Shown one piece after another: positions 50,301-61,313 of a stretch of DNA of 64,000 bases (positions are counted from its first letter, which is position 1; the number at the start of each line of letters is the position of its first letter). The notes beneath the pieces are model-generated. The model was not told the origin of the DNA. It made no database searches and saw only the letters and a program-made list of their open reading frames with translations. A program made the position numbers and the translations under genes. The stretch comes from Camellia lanceoleosa (taxonomy: Eukaryota; Streptophyta; Magnoliopsida; Ericales; Theaceae), in the NCBI GenBank assembly GCA_025200525.1, contig CM045761.1, positions 60,041,438 to 60,105,437 of the forward strand, in the 5' to 3' direction.

Positions 50301-53300
50301 GCTATGGGGTTGCCACTAGAATTGGTTTGGGCATGATGATTGGCGTAGAGATATCACTCTATCAATGGCATTACCAAATCTAGTTTATGGTATTATTGTT
50401 AACAAGGATGCTTTGGTAGCAGACTACTTGAGGGTCTATACCTCGAGAATAATGCGGACCCTCTTTTCATTAGAGCTATGAAAGATTGGAAAATGAGGGC
50501 CTTGGATGAGATCTTTGAACTTCTTTATGGGATTGTTGCACCTTCAAATGAGGGTGATTCTAAATACACACCTTAACTTTTTCTCTACATCATACCTCAA
50601 AGAGAAACTCTTGTAAAAGTGGATGTAGAGAGATATTTATGGGTGTATTTAGAAGGTCCCCTCAAATGGGGTGGACAGGTGATGCTGGATGAGTAGGGTA
50701 GCAGCGAAAGTGGGCATTTGGAGCTGATTTAATAAGGTTTAATGGTTGCATGGTGAGTGAAACATATAAGGATAAAGGGTTTGTAGGGTAATAAAGGGGT
50801 AAGGGATTAAACATGAATCGATATGATTTTTGGCACTGTTTAGAGACTGTTATGGGTGCCATGAGGGGTACCCGTGAACAGTTACTTTAGCAGATTTTGC
50901 AAAAAAAAAATAAAATAAAGAAAAAGAGGAAGAAAACTAAAAATTACTACTATAATCCCTTAGGCAAACCATAAAGAAAGCTTCAAAAATATGAAAATTT
51001 TCTAAAATATCAACTTTGTTAAATTAGAAACATTACATGATTTTACACAAACTTTAGGGACATCTTTTTTCAACTAAGACTAGGATTCCAAAAAAATAAA
51101 CTACTAAAATTTTGACTTCTACTAAAACCTATCTAAGACCATCTAAGACACATAAATAAAAACCAATTAAGCAACTTAACCCACCAGGCAACCTATGAGC
51201 GAACCGCACAACTCATATCCATAAATTTGCAAATTACCAAAACACCCCTAAACTTAAAACTGACTAGCAACTTTTAACCTAAAATAAACATAAATAAGAT
51301 AAGACTCACTAAGACTATAAGCATAACTATAGATGGTTCCAATTGTGTTTGTCTTGAAACTAATGAATTTCTAAACTTAAATGCCTGCTTAATTTTGGTT
51401 TTCCTTGTTCTTATTTTGGACTGCATCTACAGGATAAGGTGGAAGGAAGCATTGAAATGTGACTTCCTCAGTTTTTAAGAGATGTAATTGAGAATTTGAA
51501 AGCTTAAGTTGTGTCTATTACATTGTTTTTGGTATAAAGGATTTTTTGTGTGAATCCTCCTTTACTCTTGTAGGTTTTATCGGTGAGCTCAATCTTCATG
51601 TTGGGATTTTTTGATCTTTTATAGTTTTTGTTCAAACGTTATGTCCCTTTGGCATCTTATTTATACCACTTCAAAAAATAATAATAATAATAATAATATT
51701 TTTGAGGTAATCTGCTCTCTTATCATCTGTCTATAATTCCCCCACCCTCAATTTTCACAACTAGTAATTTTACTCATTTTTTAAGGGTTTGTTTTTTGTA
51801 ACATTCACATTGCCCCTTTCTTCCTCTCAGGATTTGATAAGTCGAGCGCTATTAATTTTGTTGATCATGTTAATTGTATAAGTGTGCTATTGCAAAAATG
51901 GCCCTTTTTCTTCCTATTTCATTATGGGCTGGGATGGGGGTGATTGCTGAGTTTTGATGCAAAATCAGGCACCCCAGGCTCCTTAATCACAAGTTCTCAT
52001 AAAACCAGAAACCCATATATCACTTCACAAAAACCACATGCCAACTACAGATTATAATCACCTGTGTCATGGTGGGTTGTTGAGATGCTCCCCTGTCCAG
52101 CTCTTCCCGCCCTTCCACATAAGCTAGAACAAGTTGAACATAATTAATACACAAATGTTGGAGACTCGGAGTAGATGGTGCACCTTATACCAAAACACCT
52201 ACCAACATTAACATCAACACTTAGAGGGGGCCTTTGATTCATCCAAGCAGAGGGAGGTGGCTGCACAATTCACGAAAGTATAATTCACTCCAACAATTTA
52301 GCCCAAAATTAAAACTCATCCACCAAACTTAAGCCACAAATCAAAAGGAAAGAGTATCATTCATAGGTGAATTCCATTCTAGAGAACAAAAACATAATAC
52401 GGATATCTCAACAAAGTTATAAAATAAAAAAATAAAATAAAAAAAGGTGAACCCAAAATTGCACAATAAACATTTGTCAACAAATGCTATGGCATCTACC
52501 ATGTATGGGTTAGGTCTCCCAGCTGCTTTCAGCTCAGCGACACCACCATTTTCATTTATAGCAGGATAGTCATTAGGGGTGATGGGAGTGCCACCAGTAG
52601 GTATGTTATACATTGAGCTATCTGAAGTTCCTGGTAGAGGCGTTTGGGCAGTTCCAGGTAAAGGCGTTTGGGCAGTTCCAGGTAAAGGTGTTTGGGCAGT
52701 TCCTGGTAGAGGCGTTTGCATTGGAGTTTGTAATGGAGTCTGCATACAAAACCCCATATCAAAAACATAACCATGGAATCATATATTTGCATATAACTAC
52801 AATGACCATGATAGAGACTACATAAGTGAAGTCAAACTCACTGGAGGAAAGAGTATCTCAGCTGTGGGAGTTTCATACTCCTCAGTCCCTTCATATGGCA
52901 CGTTAAGATCATGAACAGGAGTGATAGGGCCTCCTGGTGTTGACTTCGATGCTGAGGACCTGTCTATAGGACCCAATATAGCACCAGCTTGCATCATTTT
53001 CAATTCCCATATCTATTAATTCCCACAAAAATCAACAATGAGGTCAGATTAAATTCGAAATTGCAGATCCATAAATCAAAAACAAAAAAATAATAATAAA
53101 TAAATAGAAAACCCTAAAACTCATCAGATCAAAACTATCAAATTAATCCTCTAAAAATACCAACCTGGATACAATTAACACTCCAAGTGAAAATAAACTC
53201 TAAAAAAAAAAAAAAAAAAACAAGAAAACTACGAAACAATTGTGCAGAAGATCAAGAAAATTTAAATAATAAAAAAAAAAAATTACTCCTTGAAGCTCGT

Positions 53301-53409
53301 TGAGAACACTGTCGCCAGGAGCGCCGTTGTTGACGAACTCCTCTCTGACCTTGTTGATGACATCTTCAATCACGTTGACGTAGACAGTGCTCGTCGTGGA
53401 ACTCGTCAT
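44313..53409 (-). CDS. TFIIA-L: TFIIA large subunit (TFIIA-alpha/beta), 11 exons
   Basis: This is a general transcription factor that stabilises TBP on the TATA box in the nucleus. Coding exons in gene order are 53409-53287, 53012-52842, 52739-52500, 52260-52203, 52123-52062, 49337-49218, 48311-48165, 45413-45347, 45251-45094, 44537-44454 and 44336-44313. Every intron is GT...AG and phases agree. The total is 1,254 nt, 417 residues plus stop. The N-terminal helical domain (residues 1-55) has VYVNVIEDVINKVREEF and ELQGIWELKMMQAG. A Pro/Thr-rich linker follows, with QTPLPGTA repeated four times (about 106-137). GKRKRED near residue 225 could be a nuclear signal. An Asp-rich stretch (about 344-366) precedes the C-terminal beta-barrel part, with KSKWKCTLKDGIMHINNKD and terminal ATGEFDF. 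The partner is the small subunit TFIIA-S (not in the window). The protein is somewhat longer than Arabidopsis TFIIA-L as I remember it, partly through the linker repeats. Two introns are over 2.7 kb and hold LINE remnants. Confidence 0.97.
46340..46800 (+). mobile_element. LINE 3' fragment in TFIIA-L intron 7
   Basis: Plus-strand translation gives the C-terminal zinc-ribbon region that follows RT in plant L1-type LINEs: TLWHRLFMLAEICWVVPHTS, then IFFSIFWVIWLEQNTRIF, matching the family pattern lWxxxxxxlxWxIWxErNxRxF. Further coding traces run to about 46620. The tail 'gttgttgccgatcaaaagaaaag' is the usual 3' end style of these LINEs. Its orientation is antisense to TFIIA-L. Stops are present. 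Confidence 0.75.
49925..50600 (+). mobile_element. LINE RT C-terminal fragment in TFIIA-L intron 5
   Basis: Translation in shifting frames gives EKVHKNFLWEGLGEEFKYYL, VHWKKVCTHMEDSGLGFRCL and RTWLRYIREENNVWKW. It continues NWFGHDDWRRDITLSMALPN. This is the order of the region after the RT core in plant LINEs (FLWGG..KxxxVxWxxVCxPxxxGGLGxR). Frameshifts and stops make it inactive. It covers an earlier part of the LINE than the fragment at 46340, so the two are separate insertions, both antisense to the gene. Confidence 0.8.
50601..52061. other. Remainder of TFIIA-L intron 5
   Basis: No exon is seen. A stretch near 51520-51690 ('cttatttataccacttcaaaaaataataataa') looks like another LINE-style 3' tail but has no coding support. 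Confidence 0.4.
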
Positions 53410-53680
53410 TCCCGATTCGCCGAAGCTCTGTCTCTAAACCTGATCGATAACAAATTAATAGTTCAAACAACACCAATCGAGGAAGGATTAATAGATCTTG
53501 GAGAGATTGGCGATGGAGATGAGTTTCAGGGAGAGGGTGGGGGTCTAGGGTTTGGCCGTGGTGGTGGAGATTCTGGAGTGAGAGAGGGAGAGAGAGAGAG
53601 AGAAGAGAGGGGGGATGGCGCGGACAAGAAATGGGAATAAAGAGTGGAATATAAATAGGTTTGCATCCGTTTATATTATT
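53410..53680 (-). promoter_or_regulatory. TFIIA-L 5' UTR and core promoter
   Basis: On the minus strand a CT-rich tract (53611-53576) lies upstream of the ATG, as is common in plant leaders. A weak TATA-like TATTTATA lies at 53657-53650, followed by GC-richer sequence. The distance from it to the ATG is about 240 bp. The transcription start is inferred to lie near 53615-53630. Confidence 0.4.
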
Positions 53681-53795
53681 TGGGACACGTGTCGATATGC
53701 TGATGGGTCCTGCTACTTGTCGATGAAATCATTATTATTATTTTATTTTTTTTTTTTTTTTTTTTAAGAGGAAGATGAAACCATTTGTAAGCTTA

Positions 53796-54358
53796 GAGCA
53801 TCTCCGACACTTACTCAAATTTTTCATCAAATTTGAGTCAAAAAGTATTTATTTCATCAAATTTGATAACAGATGTTCCAACAATTTACCAAATTCTCAA
53901 ACTTGTCCCGGGACAACCGGGTGGTTGACCTGCCGGTTGACCGGTTTGCACAAATTTTTTTTTTTTTTTTTTTTTGAATTTTTTGAACCTTTTTTTTGAA
54001 CTTTTTGAACTTTTTTCGGGACGACCGGGTGGTCGACCGGCCGGTCGACCGGTTAGGCAAAAAAAAAAATTTTTTTTTTTTGTTTGAATTTTTCGAATTT
54101 TTTGCTGAACTGTTTGAACCTTTTACGGGTTGACCGGTTGGTCAACCAGCCGAGCAATCGGTTGGTCGACCGGGTCCTCCTCTCCAACGGTCCGGAACAG
54201 TGTTTTGATGAATTCATTATTTCGTCCTCAATCTGATGAAACATTTGCTGAAAACTCAATCTGATATCACGTTTGGTGAACCGTTGGAGCGGTGAACAGT
54301 AGCCTTTTCATCAAAATTTAAATTTGATATCAGTTTTGATAAACCATTGGAGATGGTC
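53796..54358. mobile_element. Harbinger/Tourist-like MITE, 563 bp, TSD TTA
   Basis: The ends GAGCATCTCC and GGAGATGGTC form inverted repeats extending inward (CAAATTTGA/TCAAATTT phrases). They are flanked by TTA on both sides (53793-53795, 54359-54361), the usual target of PIF/Harbinger elements. The core has three related blocks, each with CGGGT(T/C)GACCGG-type palindromes. The best is the perfect 20-bp palindrome GGTCGACCGGCCGGTCGACC at 54031-54050, between long T and A runs. It lies 0.4 kb upstream of the TFIIA-L start. Confidence 0.85.
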
Positions 54359-54774
54359 TTATAAGGCCAAGTTTGGGAAGTCTCAAAAAAGTCAAAAAGT
54401 TATTCAAAAAGTTAAAAAGTTATTACTATTCATCAAAGTCAATAATTATGGCTGTACAACTCCCAATTCTAATTTTTCCTTACAAATTAATTTTTATAAT
54501 TTTTTATTACACATTTTTCTATAAAAAGTTAAAAAATTAATCCAAATATTCATATTTTCAATCTCAACTTTTTAGTCTAAAAAAAAAATACACTTATTTA
54601 AGACACCCTAAACAATCCCTAAATATTAGAGTTATTAGCCCCCTTAAATTATTAATAAATATTATTTTTTTAATTATAAATTTATATATTTAAACTCATG
54701 AATTATAAAAATTTATCACTTTCATCATTCTAGACCTCTCCAAATCAGTTCTAAAATAGGTGTATTTGAATAAT

Positions 54775-55085
54775 TTTTCTTACTTAAAATGATCAAAATA
54801 TATATAAATTTATAAATAAAAGGATAAAATGATAAGAATCTTATAATTAACTCTAAATATTATAATTTTTCTTATTTAAAATGATCACAATATATATAAA
54901 TTTATAAATAAAAAGATAAAATTAACTCTAAATATTATGATTTTTCTTATTTAAAATGATCAAAATATATATAAATTTATAAATAAAAAGATAAAATTAA
55001 CTCTAAATATTATGATTTTTCTTATTTAAAATGATCAAAATATATATAAATTTATAAATAAAAAGATAAAATGATAAGAATCTTA
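54775..55085. repeat. AT-rich tandem repeat, 75 bp unit
   Basis: About four nearly identical copies of 'ttatttaaaatgatcaaaat', 'atatataaatttataaataa' and 'aaagataaaattaactctaa' followed by 'atattatgatttttc' occur. The first and last units carry 'gataagaatctta' instead of part of the unit. Confidence 0.92.
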
Positions 55086-55828
55086 ATATAAGTGTGGAAT
55101 TATTTGACGTTGAGACCGGATGGGACCGTGGCCAGACAAATAGACACCACAGCCAACAAAGGTTGAGATTTGGAAATACATATCTATATTTTATATAAGA
55201 AAAATGATCTTTTAAATTTATAAGTCTCGTGGGAATTTTAATATTTTAATTTGAATTTCTTAATTTTTTAATTTTTTTTTTTAAAAAAATTTCCGCCCTT
55301 GCCTAAAGAAACTCACTGCTACCTATTACTATTAACCTAAACCCTAAATCAGAGCAACCTAAAGAAATCCTATCACAGTAGCCCAAAGAAAAAGTTTGGA
55401 AGAGAACAACAGCCTTACGTAGATACCTATCATAGCAACCCACAGAAAAAGTTTGGAACAGAGCAGCAGTCTTATGTATCAAAGTCTGGAGAGAGTAAGA
55501 CAAAATCTTAAAAGAAAAACATATCAAAGTCTGTAAGTAAATTATTTATTTTTTAATATGGTGTTTATATTTTTAAATTGATTAAGAATGATTGTATTCA
55601 TTAAGTTTACATAAAGTATCAACTATTAATGATGATTAGATTGTATTTTGTGATTGTGATTGGACTTAATTTATTTTTCAATATTTTATTTTTAATCTAT
55701 GTTTTCTGGGAAAAAAAAAAAATTAGATTGTATTTCACATAAAGTACGTATTATTGATGATGATGAATAGATTATATTCTGTAATTGGGTTTTTTAACTC
55801 ACTGTATTTTTTTTTTACAAAAAATGAT
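55086..55828. other. Intergenic DNA
   Basis: No gene is recognised. A loosely repeated phrase 'cctatca(c/t)agtagccca...gaaaaagtttggaa' occurs at about 55370 and 55428. The rest is AT-rich. Confidence 0.5.
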
Positions 55829-56455
55829 GGGTTAATTACACCAATAGTTCCTATAGTTTGGGACTTGTCTCACTTTGGTCACTGATTTTTCAATTGTGAC
55901 ACATTTGACCCTGAATTTTGAATCTTGTTCCAAATAAGGACAATTGAAAATATTATTAGATTTTTCAAGGGTAAAATCGTCAATTTGATCAAATATAAAC
56001 TAATTCGACAAAATAAATGTCAAAAAAATATTTTTAATTTTTTAAAAATTATTTTTATCCACCAATGATAAAATTATGTAAAATTAATAAAAATTACATA
56101 ATTAATTTTTTAAAATTAATTTTACATGATTATCATCCAAACACATAATAAAAATTAATTTGGTAAAAAAAATAAATAAATGTCTAAAAGATTTATCAAA
56201 TTTTCATAATTTTATTTTTAGTAAGTAGAAATAAATTTTAAAAATTCAAAAATATTTGTTTGAGATTTATTTTTGTTGAATTAGTTTATATTTTATCAAA
56301 TTGACAATTTTACCCTTGAAAAATCTAATTATATATTCAATTCTCCTTATTTGGAACAAGATTTAAAATTCATGGTCAAATGTGTCACAATTGAAAAATC
56401 AGGGACCAAAGTGACACAAGCCCCAAACTCTAGGGACTATTTGTGTAATTTGCCC
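55829..56455. mobile_element. Mutator-type MITE, 627 bp, 9-bp TSD
   Basis: Long inverted ends of about 120 bp match closely. The left end begins GGGTTAATTACACCAATAGT and the right end, inverted, begins GGGCAAATTACACAAATAGT. Both continue with 'cactttggtc' and 'tttttcaattgtgacacatt'. The flanking duplication AAAAATGAT lies at 55820-55828 and 56456-56464. Nine bases plus long inverted ends is the Mutator pattern. No transposase is present. Confidence 0.93.
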
Positions 56456-56464
56456 AAAAATGAT

Positions 56465-56960
56465 TGTGCTTTGTTACTATCAATTAACTTAATTTGTGAT
56501 TGGGTTTTCACTCACTATTTTTTTTATGATGATTAGATTGCATTTTTTAATTACCAATTTACTTCATTTTTTTTTATGAGGAAAAATGTGATTGTATTTT
56601 TTTACACACCAATTTGAAAAATCTAAACATCCCCTAGATATTGATTTGTGATCATGTATCAATTTTAAGTAGTAAATAACAATCCTAATCAAACAATCAA
56701 AACAAATCGACACAACGATTTTAACGTCAAAAAATCACAATTAGAGCACCTCCAATTGTGATTAAAAAAACCACAAGCCAAAGCCACAAAACAATCCACT
56801 AAGGAGACAAAAGGAATTACATAAGTGCATTCTCAATTACCTAAGAAATCCTGCCCGAATTGAACCAACCCATATATGCCTCTTCCATCATGATCTTCAC
56901 CTCGGAACTGTATTGCCCAACGTTGAATCCAGAACGCCGATGTCAAATCACGATGATGAG
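56465..56960. other. Intergenic DNA before long LTR copy 4
   Basis: AT-rich, with no coding sequence recognised. Sequence just left of the LTR does not resemble the pre-LTR phrase seen at 27310-27350, so this LTR is either a 5' LTR or a solo copy. Confidence 0.5.
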
Positions 56961-59900
56961 TGTAGACAAGCCCGCGGGGGGGACCTCGCTACAGCTCGAA
57001 CTCGATTTCTGTCACGGTTCTTAATCTTGAACCAAAGAGTCCAAATCCGGCAAATCGTTTTGAGAAAACAGATTTTTGAAAGAAGTGCCAAACATGAACT
57101 GCTTTGCCAGATACAGAGTCGCTACCTAAATATTTTATTTTGGGAAAATTTAGGAAACCCTGACTCGGTGCCAAAGGCCACGTGTCCGTCATCACCAAAG
57201 TTGCCTCGGCTCGGGAACTTGGGTACGATTGGGGAAGGTCACTTCGTGAGCACCCCCGCTCGCCCGGTCAAAGACCGGACTCTACTAACCATGATATCTA
57301 ATTTTGAAAACATTGTACGTTCTTATTCCGATTATTAGCCTAGATTTACTATGTGATGCGCACAGTATACAAGTATAGACTTGATCGCCTGAATTGGAAC
57401 AAAACACTTCATGTTTGTTTATTTGAAAATGGTTTGATGGTGCTACTCGCAAATAGGCTAAGACGTGGATTTGCCACCCTCGGATGGGCTTTAGAAAACA
57501 TGATTTTGCCACTATCTAGTAGGCTTAAAACACACATTTGATGAATTGTTCCAACCCAAATAACTCAACTTTCACCCACAGGCATTCAGGTAGTTATATC
57601 ACATAAGCAATTAGCCTCGTGGTAAGCATGCTATTCATGGCAGTCACTCACACGCATGCAAGGATGCTAAAGCATAAAACTCACCGAGTACTCCAAGCCA
57701 AAACAGAAACCGATTAGAAATCCATGCATGATCCTAAATATACAGAAATGCCTAATGCAACACATGCAAAAATGCAACTATAGCAGACTCGGCTATTCTA
57801 AACATGGCGTATGGAATGCTACAGCTAACATGTATTCAACTTGGAATTGAAATACAAATGCAGTTAGTATGATGCGCCGAGCCCGGTGCGTGCAAGACAG
57901 ATGAATGAATGCAAACATGCTATCATACTGTATGCTAATTGAAACATGCCCTAATCTAACCATCATAAGCTGGTAAATAAAATGGAAGAAAGACGTGGGG
58001 TTGGAAGACATACATCACACTCACCCACACTTATTACAATTATGCCCTCGCGCAGAGGGTCCGAATAAATATACAGTCCCGAATAAAAGAATAGTACGGT
58101 CCAAATAATACAGTCCAAATATGTACAAATTCCTAATTAATTAACAAATTAACTAAGAAAACAATAAACTGGCATGCAAGCCAGGGACTGCCTTGATTCT
58201 GATGAATGATGTATGTTTAGGCTGCCTTGCGCGGAAATCCACTAGGATGCCCCAATTAGCCTCTGTTTCGCAATGGTTCTTGGGAAGCGCGCCAAGCCTC
58301 GGAAGACTGCTGATTCTTGATTTGTTGCAACAGAGAGCAGGAAAGGGGCATAGCAATGTATTTTCACAAATGTATGCGTGCCTCGATCCTCGTGCCACCA
58401 ATCACGCATCTCGATGCATGATGGCCGAGGAGTCGATCTGCACAATTCAATATGGAATGAATGCACATGGAAACACAACAAAACCTAACTCCATCATGGA
58501 TGATCCGGAGTGTCAGTGACTAGGGAATTGAGACACGTTCCGTCACTCGGAGTAAGGAACGTACCTCATTTCCCGTGCTCAGGCTAACTCCTATCCCGAA
58601 CACAATGCAATATGCATGACATGCATGAATGCAACTAAGATACAACCTAACATGCACAATGTTATGAAATGGCATACACGGTGCACGATGCAACATGGCA
58701 TACACAATGCTCTAATATACAACCTAGCATACACAATGCTTATGGAATGAAATGGCATACGCAATGCATAATGGACTTACACTAACATGAGTGGACCTCA
58801 GCCACACTCACACAAGAGGCCATCAGATGAAAATGAGATACTCGAAATGCGTGCACGCAAACCGAGGACCGACCCTAAGGCACAAAATGCCACTCTAACA
58901 AGGCATGGCAGAACATGAAAAATGGCATACTAGCATGAAAATTTCAGAGGCAAAATGAGATGCAAAACAGCCCCGAAACATGGTGAAATGGTACCCAATG
59001 CATGGAACGAGTCCCGAAACATGAAATTTGGCGCATGAAATGGCCTATAGCTATGCAATGCATGTATAATTTGAACATGAGGTGTAAAGACAGAAGCAAG
59101 GCAGCCCCAAAACAAGCATATTTACAGTTTAAATCAAGGCCAAACAGCGAACGAAAATGGGGCAAAACTAGCATGTAAAAACAGCCCTAAAAGCAAGATA
59201 ATGAAGCAAGTGCAAGCTTCTGTCTCTAAACAGAGAAGGGGCCTTCTACAATATTTAAGAGGGGCCAAAAATATGATGTTTTACAGTTTATAACAAACCC
59301 CAAAAACAGATACAAGTATGCTCAAAATGCTATGCAAAATAAGGGCCAAAATGGAGATAAAGAAGCAACTGATACATGCTGGTCTCAAAAAGGTAAGGAC
59401 CCTTCAACAATGTTGAAGAGGGGACCAAAATATAACCTTTTACAGTTGATGGCCGAGCCAAAACAATGTAAAACTATGCTAAAAATGCAATGCAAGATAT
59501 GGCCTAAAAGAGAGACTACAACACAAAGTATACAAATGATGCTCCAAAAAGTAATAGACGCTTAATGAAACATGGACAGGGGGTCAAAAAAAGGCCATTT
59601 TCAGTTCGGACCAAGGTCCAAAAACAGAAGCTCAATAGGCTAATAAATTATGCAAAAATGGGGCTAAAACATGGATATCAAATAAAGTAGCACATGGAGG
59701 ACCCAAACAGTGATGAGCCCTTGAACAATGTTGAAGAAAGGCTCAAAATAAGCTACTTCACAGTTTAGACCATGCCTCAAAACAGTTTACATATAGGCCA
59801 AAAACAACATGCAAGGAAATGACATATAAGAGGGATAATGAAGTAAGTACCAAATTGGGGCCTCAAACAGTGAGAGGCCCTTAATGAAAGATGAAATAGA

Positions 59901-61313
59901 GCTCAAAAAAATACTACTTTCAGTTATGGCCGGAGCTCAAAAGTATAAGAAAGAAGGGCTAAGAAATAATGCAAAAATGAGCTCAAAAGAGGGAGAAAGC
60001 AACTCACCCTTGTAGACCAACTCTTTGACAACCTTTGGACCAAGAAATGCTGCCTCTTAAGCTCTGAGAAGACCTTCCAAGCTGCTGGAATGGAGGGGTG
60101 GTGTGATCCTAGGTGATGGTGTAGAAATGAGGTAGGATTTAGGAGGTTTGGAGGGTTGGAAGTATAGAGATAGGGGAGGGGTGTAATGCAAGCTTGAAGC
60201 CAATTTTTCCAACCCCAAAACCAGACCTGGGGTGCTGGTTATATAGGCCAAAGAGGGGGAGAAAGAGGGGGAAAAAAGGGAGGGAAATCACTCCAAGTTT
60301 CCCTCCAAAAATTGCCCCCCGGATACAGAATCTGGAGGGGAATAAAGTGCATTTCTGTGATGTGCCAAGTGTAAGAATGCTGGCTGGCTGGTTATTAAGG
60401 TTGCAGGTGGCCGGCCGGCCAAGGGTCAAAAGGGCCAAGTCAAATTAGTGGCCGGCCACCACAGATTGGTGGCCTCCCATGGGTTTTCAACACAACCCTG
60501 TGGTCAAAAATTGGCAACTGTGAACCAGGAGAGAGAACAACCCATTTTTCAAAGGGGTTCAAAAGGGTCAAATGGAATTACTGGCCGGCCACCAAATATT
60601 GGTGGCCTCCCAGATGTGTACATCACAAATATGGGGTTTAGAGTGCAAAAAAATGGTCCAAGGGTGGTCAACATTGGCTTTGAAGTGAGAAAAACGGCCG
60701 TCAGAGGGCGATAATGGAATATAACTGGTTGCTAGGACAATTACTGACCTCCTACCCTTTTACTACCTTCCTGGTGATGAAACAGAGGTCCCTGCCAAAA
60801 ATGAACGAAAACCGATGCAAAATGAAGGTTCGGGGGCCGAAACGCGCAGTCCGAGGCCCCGAAAATCGACTGTTAGGCACCGGGAGTGGTGTTCGACCAC
60901 GAAGTTGGTCTCTCGGACCACAGTGTCCCTCAAAAGGAAGTAAATAAGATGTATGCCAAGAACCGGGGCAAACAGAGGTGCTTAGGCGGTCCCGAACCGA
61001 GGCACACGGCCTAACGACTCCGAAAACCAGGAACCGGGCTCCGAAATGGCCAAAATGGCCTACGACCATGAAATGTAGCCCGCAGCCACCGAGAGATGAT
61101 CTACTAGACGTCTCCCTCCCTTTGGGAAAAGAAACAGAGAAAATCGAGTCTGGTTCGCAAACCGAGGCAAGGAACAGAAAAAGTTCGGAAGTCCGGAGGC
61201 AAGGCTCACGGCCGAGACTCTGAGACTTCTGAACGAGCACAATATGCAACATCACCGAGAGCTCAATCGGTGACGTCTGAGTCTTAAGGTCGGTCAAAAA
61301 TGGGGTGTCTACT
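56961..61313 (+). mobile_element. Long LTR, copy 4 (full length, 4.35 kb)
   Basis: It starts TGTAGACAAGCCCGCGG and ends GGGGTGTCTACT. The first and last eight bases are nearly perfect inverted repeats (TGTAGACA/TGTCTACA in the other copies). It carries all blocks shared with copies 1-3, a five-copy 160-bp tandem block (59130-60000) and GGCCGGCC-rich hairpins (60400-60620). The five bases on each side (ATGAG, GATTG) do not match, so it is probably the 5' LTR of an element continuing rightwards, or a rearranged solo LTR. Length fits Tat/Ogre-type elements. Confidence 0.75.
59130..60000. repeat. About 160-bp tandem repeats inside the long LTR
   Basis: Five diverged units occur, marked by 'gcccttnaacaatgttgaa' followed by 'gggncaaaa' and 'ttttcacagtt(t/g)a', at about 59237, 59400, 59560, 59710 and 59878. 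Spacing is 150-168 bp. Copies 2 and 3 of the LTR lack the block. Confidence 0.7.

Noticed and set aside
52579..52825. Plus-strand open frames over TFIIA-L exon 3
   Set aside because: They are shadows of the 24-bp coding repeat on the opposite strand.
60752..61297. 181-residue minus-strand open frame in the long LTR
   Set aside because: It lies antisense within an LTR of raised GC content, has no recognised motif, and overlaps several equally open plus-strand frames.
56961..61313. Target-site duplication for long LTR copy 4
   Set aside because: Flanking pentamers ATGAG and GATTG do not match, so no solo-LTR insertion could be demonstrated.
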